Shown here: positions 50,394 to 60,000 of the stretch, piece after piece
Position numbering within the stretch: the first letter of the stretch is position 1
Layout: each line of letters starts with the position of its first letter
Origin: Nymphaea colorata
Taxonomy: Eukaryota; Streptophyta; Magnoliopsida; Nymphaeales; Nymphaeaceae
Assembly: GCF_008831285.2 (NCBI RefSeq)
Contig: NC_045140.1
Coordinates: forward strand, 353,528 to 413,527
Length of the DNA stretch: 60,000 bases
Direction: 5' to 3'
Translations under genes and position numbers: made by a program
Notes under the pieces: model-generated
Told to the model about the DNA's origin: nothing
The model's input: the letters and a program-made list of their open reading frames with translations, nothing else
Databases searched by the model: none

Positions 50394-50792
50394 CTGTAAT
50401 TGTTGCAATGTTAAATTACTGAATAAGCTTCAAACACCAAAAAAATGTTCAAAAGTTAAATAAATGGTTCATCTCAAGCACAAAATATTGGCTGCAACAT
50501 ATCATAAAAGATAACACAAGGCGCTCATAAAAGTCAACATCGAAAAGTAGTCTATTCCAAAAGGATGTGGTGCTGCGGATGAACGCACTAAATGCAAAGA
50601 TTAACCACTAACATGAATATCTGTGTGATAGTCACCAACTCACCGGGTATGGGACCATGGGAGGGGTCCTTATGAGTGACCCACTAATGTCTATAAAATT
50701 ATAAATAGTGTCGGGGGGCTGGTTTTAGGGATCATCATGTCATTAGAGTGTATTTGCCCCTCTGGGAGGGTAACCCTAATTAGGATTAGGGT

Positions 50793-51573
50793 TGTAATGC
50801 TCCAATGATATATACAACTAATCACGAAAATGAAATAGATATAGAGTTTTTTTCTTTATGTGTGTGTAGCAGAAGCAGAACAATCACGTATCTATGTAGT
50901 TCGGATGGCCTAATCTCTATTGCATACCGATATTTGCCTACATCAATAGTGCATACCACGATTTGTCCTAGTAGTTAATGTTGTCAATGAAAAGCACCTA
51001 TTAATAAAAACTTTACTTTACATATATGTTGGAGATTCACGCTCTCAAGTCTTAGTCTCAACCACCACAAAGTTGTACAAGTATGTACAAACAAAAGTGC
51101 ATAGGGAAAATGTATATGACATTGTCGCATTACTTCCCAACAAACCCCATCCTTTCAGCCACCCGATTTACGACCATCATCTGTTACATAGTGAGAACCT
51201 AATGAAGGCAGATAGTCGTATACTCATAGCATCAATGAAAATCATAACAAGATCTCCAATATATAATTTGAGTGTAGAGTTTATGTATTGTATTGATTGG
51301 TTAAAAATAATAATGAGTATCTCATTGAAAGCAAGCTCACTCCAACATCGGTGATAATACTCCAATCGTAGTTCAAAGGGGTCACTGTGTTTGGTTTGTT
51401 GATTTCTTTGGCATTCCAACAAAGCTGAGTCACACAATTAACTGATCACATCAGTTATAGTAGTAAAAGGAATTAAACAAATAAATAGATAGACAAGCAA
51501 TTCACAGTAGCACGATTTTCAATGATGCATGCACATGCACCCGCCTCAGCTAGATCATATGATGCCATCTGTT
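50793..51573 (+). repeat. LTR-like repeat X inside the inverted copy
   Basis: Reversed counterpart of 25760-27240, without the family 4 element. It came with the segmental duplication, so it is not a third independent insertion. Confidence 0.6.
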
Positions 51574-51830
51574 AACGACTTTGTATGTCGATGGGAATGT
51601 TTCCATTTTTTCTCTTACTTTTTGTATCACAATAACACAATAGTTTGTATCTGTTCATGAAAAAAAAAGGATCAGTTACACAAACCTAAAAGTGTCTTAA
51701 TTGCTAGTGAATAGTTAATGAACCACAAGGCAGAAACATCTACTATGGCAAGACCTGTATCAAACTTGTAGTGCTTGATAGTACCACTTACAATTCATGT
51801 TCTTTAGATAGATTTAGAAGAATAACAAAA

Positions 51831-52180
51831 TATTTTGTACCATTGCTAAATGGTCGGAAAGTATTGGAGGACCTTTAAATGTACTCTAGTTTTTAAGGTA
51901 GATTCGTAAAAGAATAACAAAAATATTATTTTGTGTAGCATTGCAAAACAGTCAGAAAAAAAAGTCCGAACAAAAATTTCTGCTTCCATTAGAGGCATTT
52001 GCAATAGAGCCATTGTGTTAGTGTCTCGTAAAAATTTGTTCCAAAAAGTAGGCAGAGATTCATCAAACCATACATTTCCTCAATCCCCATCATGTGAACA
52101 AAAAAAAAATTCAAAAACGTCCTTTCCTGGAAGTCCATTAACTGATGTGGACCAAAAGATGTCCCGTTATTTGTTATCAT
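51831..52180 (-). repeat. Dispersed repeat Y, inverted copy
   Basis: It matches, reversed, sequence found at about 33470-33700 and 56575-56770 (GGATTGAGGAAAT, CTTTATTACAAATGCCTCTAAAGGAAGTA, TTTGGTAATGG...AAAATATTT). It sits exactly between two inverted blocks. No terminal repeats were resolved. Confidence 0.55.
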
Positions 52181-52580
52181 GACATTTGTAATTAGTAATT
52201 TTAAATCTATTATTTTGTACTTGAGACTTTGTAAAAGAAAGATAAAAGCCTGTTGAAGCTAGAAACCATCTATTGCGTGTATGTGCATGCACAAATGCAA
52301 GATGTGTGTACATGTTTACATACTTATATATGTACATAAAGTTTTAAAAAATGAGGGGGCCCTATGCGTTCTTCCTGGCTCCTGCCAATCTATATGCAAC
52401 AATTAAACAATGGTTGAAATGAAATACATAGGCGATAATAATACACTTGTAGAGGGTATCTTTCAACTCGAGCATAGTGCTTGCCAACGTTAACACATTA
52501 CAAAGTAGCCGTGACCACAAGATTCGAGCTTCAAACCCCTTTTGTATGAGCACCCTACTTGATTGCGCTGCACTCCTTAA

Positions 52581-54620
52581 TAGGCATATATGTTAATAGT
52601 TACTTTTCCTTTTTAGTATCAAACTTTTTTGTATGAACACCATACCCAGTTGCGCTACGCATATATTTTAGTAGTTACTTTTCTTTTTCAGTAACAAACT
52701 TTTTCATGACAATATATTGTTAACTGATGGATTTTTTGTGAAAGGTAATGCAGACAAGGCACACAACGCTCTTTTGAAAAAGCTAAAAAGTAATGCGGAC
52801 AAGGAACAATAGGCACTTTGGGAAAGTTGAAAGTTATGGCGATAAGAAAACCAAGTGTATCGGATGCAAGATTGCTCATGCTCATGGCCAGTTTGCTTCT
52901 ATGATATCGGGTGGGGTGCCATCGGTTCTAGTGCCGCGTCAAGGATCACATACCATTCTTTACATCGAAAGATTAAAGTTATTATTATGGTGTGTTTGAT
53001 AGTATCAGATCAACTAAAATCTTCGGGATCAACCGTATCTGTGGTTAATTCACTTGTGATGAATATTGTAAAAGGCCGCGGTACCATCAATTGAAGTTCT
53101 AATCTTTTATATGTACGAAAATTTTAGGAGAGGCTATAATAAGGTGTGTTTGATAGATCGGATAACAAAATCCTTCGGCCAAAAGAGTAAATAGACATCC
53201 TTTTTAAGTGGTTAAAACCGAAGCCGGTTTGAGTGTGTGTATGTAAGGGGGTGCATTTCAGATGTGAGGTAAACCAACATCCGTTAGATTATTGAAGAGC
53301 TTGTTTAAAATAAACTTATGTATTAAATTTTAATTTATTCTAAATGTCATTATTTTCTAAAAAACAACAAAATTTGATTATTTCGATCCAAAGCACAAGC
53401 ATGTGGGAGTTAAGAAATAATTTACTTATACCACCTTTCCACCAATGAAATACAGGTCCCCGATTTCTTTTTCTTGCAAAGATTTTTATAGTTTATAGCT
53501 TCATAAACATTTCTTTATTAAAATTGCCTGAAACTGTTAAGATTAAAAGCATTTGACATGGGAATTAATCATTTGGTCCGAGGAGTTGCTGACGTAGTAG
53601 AATACATGCATCCTGCATATGTTTTACGTGCCTGAGCCAAACCATTGAGAAGGAGTTACATGCACGGCTCTGCACAGGGTACGCAGCCTTTAAGGCATGT
53701 ACTCTTGACCCACTTTTATGAGTACGTGTCACCAACTAATTACATGTTCTGTGTTGTCATATATTACTAAATACTAAAGTTTGTTATTTTTTAAATTATG
53801 AAATATCACAAACATTACTAAGAATGCACAAATACTCATATTACATGTCATTCAGTTTTAGTTGATAAAAAGTTCAAAAATGAGGTCTCTACAGATTTGC
53901 ATTTTTAATTTGTGAAAAAATCTATTATAAAAGTTTATGAACTAATTCAGCGTACCACTGACCTAAGCTTCAGCCAATTCGAGTCCGAGTCATCTAAGTC
54001 CGAGTCATGGATTTGCTAACTATGTATCCAAGTCATACGTATTCAACCAACCAAGCATATTTTAATCATATTGGCATGCATCAAGAGCTCTTTTCTTGAG
54101 TAAATAAAATCCTAACCCCAAGAAAGTCATTCAAAATTAAAAGTTTTCCATAAAACCTTCTTCCTCATGCATAGCCCAGACCTGTTGTTGTTTTGATTTC
54201 GTGCGTCCCTTTTATGGACCATTATTACACTTCCATCGCATGTTTCCATGTTTTTTTTTCTGAAAAAGGGAGGAAAAAATCCTCCGTTGCTTTTCGAGGC
54301 ACAGTGCTGCTGCCTTCGTTCCCGTGCACTTTACAGCAGGGACAGCTCCGGTTTTTTCTCTCAACGTCAGAATTGGTACTTCCCCCTTTTTAAAGGTTTT
54401 TGTTTTGATAGCTAAAGGCAAGATTCCGATGTGATCCTCAGCGTTACCTTTCAGTCGATCGTCTTCGCTCTTTTTTAATTGTTTGCTACCAATGATCGAT
54501 CTCTATGTGTGCCGCATGCGGTCAAGATCCGGCGACATGTTATGCCTAAAGAGTGTGAAGATCTGTCTCTAGAGATCCTCTTCTGGCCTTGATCAAAAAG
54601 GCTAACTAGCTTTAGAACTT
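52581..54620 (-). repeat. Second copy, block 3: inverted copy of 34965-38085
   Basis: Collinear with the reverse of the original: TAGGCATATATG at 52581 pairs with 38085, the CAAGGAACAATAGGC stretch at 52799 with about 37925, GATCGAAATAATCAAATTTTG with about 53375, and the GCAGCACTGGGC-type stretch with about 54305. Near 52583-52705 a short unit of about 70 bp is doubled. Confidence 0.88.
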
Positions 54621-54643
54621 GCATACCAATTAAATAGGAAAGG

Positions 54644-54644
<1 letters not shown>

Positions 54645-54729
<85 letters not shown>

Positions 54730-54745
54730 GGAGAGAGAGAGAGAG
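54645..54745. repeat. Long compound microsatellite (TA)n(GA)n
   Basis: About 40 TA units, then GA units. It lies at the boundary between two inverted blocks. Confidence 0.95.
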
Positions 54746-54799
54746 AAAGAGACCATGAATAGTGATTTCATGCAGTTCTAGTTTTTTTCAATTTCAAAA

Positions 54800-55610
54800 C
54801 ATCCAAAAAACACAAAAAATTATTTCTTCAAAAGAAAGGAGGAGAAAAATAAGAAAGGGTAAGAAAAAAAATAAACCACCTAAGAATGAAAACACTATTC
54901 ATGGTCCTGCATTGCTGCAGATTAAGAACATGGTTGCCCGATAGTGGCCTTGTAGAATATTGAAGTTATATGGTCCTGTAGTAGTTTTGACAAAAAGTGT
55001 TTAGCACCATGCAGGAACATGACAAAGAACAAAAGAGATTTTTTCTTTTTTCTTTTTTCCGCAAGTAATCAAATATCACATATGTGAACAAATTATGGAA
55101 TGAGAATGCCACGAATAATAGGGAAAAGGAGCTCCACCTAAACTTAGCCGTCCAAATTGAAGATCCAAATCAAACCAACTTTCTAAAACTGAATCTGATA
55201 TGTGTGTTTAAAAAATATAGGTGGATGCTCGTCGTAGGCTACTAAGTGTGACATTTTCTTTGTGCTTTTTGGTGCATGTAGAGTAGTAGCTTTATTGCAA
55301 CCCAAGAAGAATGTCATCATTTTTCTAAGTTTTAAAACATCGGGTTACGCAGGTGACATAAACTTTGGACTCAAGCATCTGAATGTCAAATTCCCGCACC
55401 TTTGAGTATGGGCGTTCCAAGAATACCAAGGAAATTGAAATTTGCAGCATATATATCCAAAAAAAATAAATTTCTATACATGAAAAGAAAAAGGATCAGT
55501 TATGCAAACATAAAGCTATCTTAATTGCTACTGAATAGTCAATAAGCAAAAGGCAGAAACATCTACTCTGGCAAGAACAGTATCTAACTTGCAGAGCTTA
55601 GTAGTACCAC
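54800..55610 (-). repeat. Second copy, block 4: inverted copy of 24040-25560
   Basis: Contains the end of intron 8, exon 9, a shortened intron 9, part of exon 10 and the start of intron 10, all reversed. The intron 8 end (CTGCCTTGTGG-type, 55490-55610) is also present in block 2 at 51661-51798, so that piece exists twice in the second copy. Confidence 0.88.
54910..55473 (-). pseudogene. Transporter gene fragment: degenerate inverted exons 9 and 10
   Basis: Exon 9 lies at about 55473-55400. It has about 4 extra bases, so its frame is broken, and its acceptor has changed from CAG to TAG. Exon 10 lies at 54975-54910 and keeps only its first 66 of 108 nt before diverging, though intron 10 sequence resumes at about 54885. 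Intron 9 is about 0.42 kb instead of 1.14 kb because it lacks the TA tract and the MITE at 24610. It is more decayed than exons 11-14. Confidence 0.88.
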
Positions 55611-55679
55611 GTACACACTTTAAAGATTGGCTCTCATACTAAGAGTGTGAGGACAGATCTCCACACTCTCTTTTAAAGT

Positions 55680-57880
55680 TTATGCTGCTTTGAGGGGAAA
55701 GATGTTAATTCGGGGCAGATTTGCGAGTAGATTAAGTTGCACTGTAAGAGGGTTTTTACTTGTTTTGTGTGTGAGAGCCAATTTTTACTGTAAAAGCTTT
55801 AAACCATTTCATTTTTACTTTATAATCTTTTTAAAGGCATGACTTTAAAAGACCTAGCATCGCAATGATGCAGTTGAGTGCCGAGTGCAACGTGATAATC
55901 GGCTTAAACTTGTTTGCAATTGTCATAAGAAGCCGATTGTTGTGGAGATCTTGTTGCTAAAACACGATTTAGTTGGTATACATGATTATGTCGTTCGTGC
56001 ACTTGAATGGAGCTAAATGTTAGTGAGAAAAAGGGATTTGCCAAATGATTGAAGGCCAAAAAAAAAAGGAAAGAAAGAAAAACGATGGAGGATGCCAATG
56101 GTGAGTCTTGATAAGTTGATGAAGAAGAAGAAAAATTTGAGTGTCTCACCTTTGATCTTCCTTTCTTAGTGTAACATCAAAAGTTGCCAACTTTAGGGTC
56201 TGGAAAATAGGCTAATAGAAGCAAATAGAGAGGTGAGACAAAATTTGTAATTTGACCTTATACTAAATCATGCGTGTATATGTATTAAAAGGTGGATCCT
56301 TCCAACCAGGAGGGATCCCTCATTTTTAGTCTCATGTCTGTATATATATATATATATATATATATCCCCCAGCCATCTTGAGCTCCCTCTAATTACGGTC
56401 ATCCGATCTATTGTCTTGGGAGGGTGTGATTAGGCGAATAGCTCAATGGCTGGATTTCTCCATCCAAATCTGAATGGAAAAGTCTATAAATCCTCTATCA
56501 TATATAAGCAAGGGCAAACAGCTTCTAGAGAAAGCTTTTCACAATGTAAAGTGACTTTTTTGGAATTTTATTTGTTCACTTAAGGAGGATTGAGGAAATG
56601 TATTGTTGGGATGAATCTGAAAATATTCACGAGACACTAACGCAATGCCTTTATTACAAATGCCTCTAAAGTCTCTAAAGGAAGTAGATCTTTTTGTTCG
56701 GACTTCTGCTCCAATACTTTCAGACTGTTTGGTAATGGTAGAAAATATTTCGCTCAATCTACCCAAAAAATTGAAGCTGAAACACTATGTTATGGCTTTT
56801 CATCTAAGGGCAGAGGTAGAGGCAGAGCCAAGGGAGGGCCGGTAGGGGCCCTGTCTCCCTTTCATTTTTTTTTTAAATTTACATATAAATTTTATTTATC
56901 TTATATAATTCAAATGATACTTCCGTCCTTGTTAAAATTTTGAAAACTATAATGCAGTCCCATCATTAAAATTTCTAGTTCCGCTACAAAGTGTTCAAAA
57001 TAATAAGGAAAGGGCTAAACTACATTTTTTCATGGCCTCATCATAATAAGACTTGCAGGTGCTTTCACGTGGTTAACTCCCAACATGAAGACACGCTTTG
57101 GCCTCTTAACATCCAGCGTTTAAGAAGCGGTTTATATGTAATCCTCTCGCTGCCCAAAAAAGTGGATTATATGTGAGAAACATGTCGCTTCACTAAAAAA
57201 GGATGGAACTAAAAGGAGCCAGGTTTATGTCTTCAAATTTTGGGATTGGATGCTTTTCTTTATCTTGCACTCTTCCACTTGTTCTTAGACTTGAGGCCTA
57301 ACTAGTATGCACCTTGTTTTGCTCCTTCTTGTGATTTCTAAGGGAGGGGCGCTATGAAAGTTCTAGAACTGTTACGTGGGCCAAATTAAAATTTTTAGAA
57401 ACGTTAAACGATGAAGTTTAATTTTTCTAAAATTGAAGGAGGATGAGAGGGTTTGGCTAGGCATGAAAATGTGTCATATAGTTTGATAATGCAAATTTCC
57501 AAAGTGGAAATCTCAAGTGTAGAACATGGACCATGATTCCTAATTCCAACAAGTCTTTTGGATTTTAATGTGGACTACCCCCCTTCTACACCCGCACACA
57601 CACGCACCCATGCATGGTGCCGGTGATGGCAGCTCTTTACCAGAAAATGGGTGGAGGGAAAGGGGTAAAGCACGGGGACTCCTTCTTGTATTTGTTCAAG
57701 GCTTGTTGGGTTGCTAGTAACAGCAAGAGAGGTAGAGGAGTAAAAAATAGATAGACAGACCTAGTTTGATGTCTAAAGTCACTATTCTTGGATTATATAT
57801 ATCTATGTATAGAGAGTAAAAAACAGATAGATAAATCCCCAAGGAGGTTGGTGCAACTGCATGAGCAGGGCTGCTAGGTG
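55680..57880 (+). repeat. Second copy, block 5: direct copy of 31918-34740
   Basis: Starts GCTGCTTTGAGGGGAAAG like 31918 and continues through the repeat Y region and the CCATGATTCC stretch to the AGGTTGGTGCAA at 57844. The long TA/GA tract of 32719 is absent here. No gene is recognised inside. Confidence 0.9.
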
Positions 57881-57911
57881 GTCAATTTCCATTTCGATTT
57901 CTTGTACCATT

Positions 57912-58464
57912 TGAAAGAACAATCGACACAAGAGAGAGAGAGAGGGGATGATGAAAAATCAATAGGAACAAGAGAGAGAGAGAGAGGAGGTGAAACACAA
58001 TAAAATACCAAATCTCTTGCGTTGTTATTTGCAAGAGTCTTTCTTCTCTTTATATAGTGCAACGTGTGGTCTAAGTTTGGTAATACAACAATGATACACC
58101 ATGTAATCTAAGTATGGTAATACAACAATGATACAACGTTCATGAGGTTTGAATTCAAAAAATTTATTTCCTTAGTTGACTCGCTCCTCAATTTGACGAT
58201 TCTTCTTGCCAACTTTAGTAGATATCAATCTCCATTGATTTCTCTTTGACAGCGAGGAGATTATTTCCTTAGTTGACTTGCTCCTCAATTTGACGATTCT
58301 TCTTGCCAACTTTAGTGGATATCAATCTCCATTGATTTCTCTTTGACAACGAGGAGATTATTTCCTTAGTTGACTCGCTCCTCAATTTGACGATTCTTCT
58401 TGCCAACTTTAGTGGATATCAATCTCCATTGATTTCTCCTTGACAACGAGGAGAATCTTTCACA
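57912..58464 (-). repeat. 3' LTR of a Ty1/copia retrotransposon (553 bp)
   Basis: On the minus strand it starts TGTGAAAGATTC directly after the polypurine tract TTGAGGGAGCG and ends TTCTTTCA, with short inverted ends. A TATATAAAG box lies near 58057-58049, followed by a CT-rich leader. Three tandem 97-bp repeats occupy 58164-58454 and a 37-bp tandem pair 58071-58144. The other LTR is outside the window, so the target duplication cannot be checked. Confidence 0.8.
58164..58454. repeat. Three tandem 97-bp repeats in the copia LTR
   Basis: Units start TTATTTCCTTAGTTGAC at 58164, 58261 and 58358 and differ at only a few bases. Confidence 0.95.
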
Positions 58465-60000
58465 CGCTCCCTCAAGCTGAGCATGGCAGGGACAATGCTC
58501 AGCTTGTCTCTAAATTTTTTGAACTTAGTAGATCCAAGAGGTTTGGTCAGTCCATCTGCTATTTGCTCGGATGATCTGATAAACTGTATTGAGATATTTC
58601 CCTTTGATACGTGATCTCACACAAAGTGGAAATAAACTTCGATGTGCTTTGTTCGAGCATGAAAAACCAGGTTGGCTGCTAAGTATAATGCACCTATATT
58701 GTCACACCACAATATTGGAGTTCCAGTGCATGATATGCCCAATTCAATCAGTAGAGCTTTTAGCCATAGGAGTTCTACAGCAGCACATGCGAGAGATTTA
58801 TATTCAGCTTTTGTACTTGAACGAGCTACGGTTCGTTGCTTCTTAGATGCCCAGGAGATAAGATTATTACCCAAGAATGTTACACATCCACCTATTGATT
58901 TTTTGTCTTCAGTACTTCCAGCCCAATCAGCATCGGCAAATGCGCTTAAGTGAAGATGATCTGATTTTTGAATGCATTGTCCAAGCTGGCTTGTGCCCTA
59001 TTAATATCTGAGAATTCGCTTGATGAGCCTCCAATGGCATCCAGACGTGTGAGGGTGAGATATTGTAACGCTCCCACCACGCTCCGATAGAGAGTAGGAT
59101 CCGAGAATGGAGCGCTAGATCCCAAAACATGGCCAGTTGACATAGGTGTTTGGGCAAGGTTGGCATTGGTCATGTTAGCTTTTTGTAATACATTGTTAAG
59201 ATAGGTTCCTTGCTGAAGAAACAAATAGTTGGACTGTCGAGTCACCTCTATCCCAAGAAAATATGACAAATCAAAGTCCTTGACTGAAAATGATGCCCTA
59301 AGTTTGGCGAGAGTTTGATCTATGAGCGCATTTGACGATCCGGTGATGATAACATCATCAACATAAACTAAGATATATATCCTTTCACATCCTTGGTGAA
59401 AAATAAAGATAGATGCATATGATTGAGATACCTGAAATCCAATGTCACTGAGAAAGGTACTCAGGCGTTGATACCATGCTCGAGGGGCCTGCTTCAATCC
59501 ATACAACGCTTTGTTGAGTTTGCAAACATGAGACGAAAAACGTGGATCTTCAAACCCTTCTGGTTGGATGATGTAAACGTCTTCATGGAGAAAGCCATTT
59601 AGGAATGCATTATCAAAGTCGAACTAGCGAAGAGACCATGCATGTTGTACAACGATGGTGAGAATGAAGCGAATTGTGGTGGGCTTAACTGTGGGACTGA
59701 AAGTTTCCAAATAATCTACCCGGGCTTCTTGTAAGAATCCTCGAGCAACCAGACGTGCCTTGTACCTTGAAATGGAACCATCAGCCGTGCGTTTAATCTT
59801 GTATATCCATTTCGTATCAATAATATTATACTCTGGTCGTCGTGGGACAAGATTCCAGGTTTGATTTTTATGCAGCGCATGTATTTCTTGTTGCATAGCG
59901 TTAATCCAATGAGTAACGCTGCTGGCTTCCTTGAATGTAGTTGGCTCCTGTTCAACTCCCATCTTTGTTTGAGCGGAGAACGTTTTGGGTTTGAGAGAGC
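58465..60000 (-). pseudogene. Ty1/copia polyprotein, reverse transcriptase and RNase H, degenerate and partial
   Basis: Reading the minus strand, 59962-59624 gives the start of the RVT_2 domain (WIYKIKRTADG, ARLVARGF, FSPTVKPTTIR). A TAG at 59626-59624 stands where LRQ is expected. The frame then continues through FDFDNAFLNG, ALYGLKQAPRAWYQRL, the catalytic YVDD and FLGIEV to about 59050. A deletion and frameshift follow (about 59050-58950). RNase H resumes with [17 protein letters not shown] and LWCDN, keeping all three acidic residues. A TGA at 58619-58617 replaces the arginine after HFV. The tail runs on through EQIADGLTKPLG to the LTR. With two stops and a frameshift it cannot make an intact enzyme. 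Its integrase and gag lie outside the window. Confidence 0.93.

Larger units (their letters stand above)
44633..51798 (-). repeat. Second copy, block 2: inverted copy of 24028-31391
   Basis: Reading down the minus strand reproduces the end of intron 8, part of intron 10 with repeat X, exons 11-14 and 2.8 kb of 3' flank. Exons 9 and 10 are skipped: the CATGAACAG before exon 9 is followed within about 40 bp by intron 10 sequence (near 51600-51670). Extra inserts are 45591-48106 and about 48946-49083; 29219-29872 of the original is missing. Confidence 0.92.

Noticed and set aside
58160-58460. CRISPR-like array
   Set aside because: The 97-bp units are head-to-tail with no unique spacers and lie in a retrotransposon LTR.

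Overview
The window is nuclear DNA of a flowering plant. The reasons are AT-rich sequence, one protein gene cut into 14 coding exons with GT-AG introns up to about 6 kb, plant-type LTR retrotransposons, many short terminal-inverted-repeat elements and long TA/GA microsatellites. The species cannot be read from the sequence. There is no operon, CRISPR, rRNA or convincing tRNA.

Region 1 (about 220-28,607, + strand) is one apparently complete gene for a Golgi nucleotide-sugar transporter of the plant CMP-sialic-acid-transporter-like family (404 residues). It has a probable promoter and untranslated first exon near 220-723, a small upstream ORF at 7,058-7,111 and coding exons from 7,153 to 28,607. 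Its introns are packed with nonautonomous elements. Several of these keep 8-bp target duplications, as hAT transposons leave, and one pair is nested.

Region 2 (28,608-41,184) is the downstream flank: degenerate repeats, a long TA/GA microsatellite and no recognised gene.

Region 3 (41,185-57,880) is a scrambled second copy of 20,989-38,085, that is, the 3' half of the gene plus its downstream flank. The parts lie in the order: direct copy of intron 8; inverted copy of exons 11-14 and flank; inverted copy of 34,965-38,085; inverted copy of exons 9-10; direct copy of 31,918-34,740. Exons 1-8 are absent, so this is a pseudogene fragment lying antisense to the gene. After the duplication the second copy received a 2.5-kb nonautonomous LTR retrotransposon with a perfect 5-bp target duplication (45,591-48,106), a CACTA-like end and a GC-rich 0.14-kb insert. 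The first copy received a hAT-like element (26,132-26,798).

Region 4 (57,912-60,000, - strand) is the 3' end of a decayed Ty1/copia retrotransposon: reverse transcriptase, RNase H, polypurine tract and a 553-bp LTR containing three tandem 97-bp repeats. It runs off the window.

No new molecular system with its own gene set is visible. The most notable feature is the duplication-inversion, which gives the locus about 7 kb of inverted homology to a live gene, and the layered element insertions that let its events be ordered.
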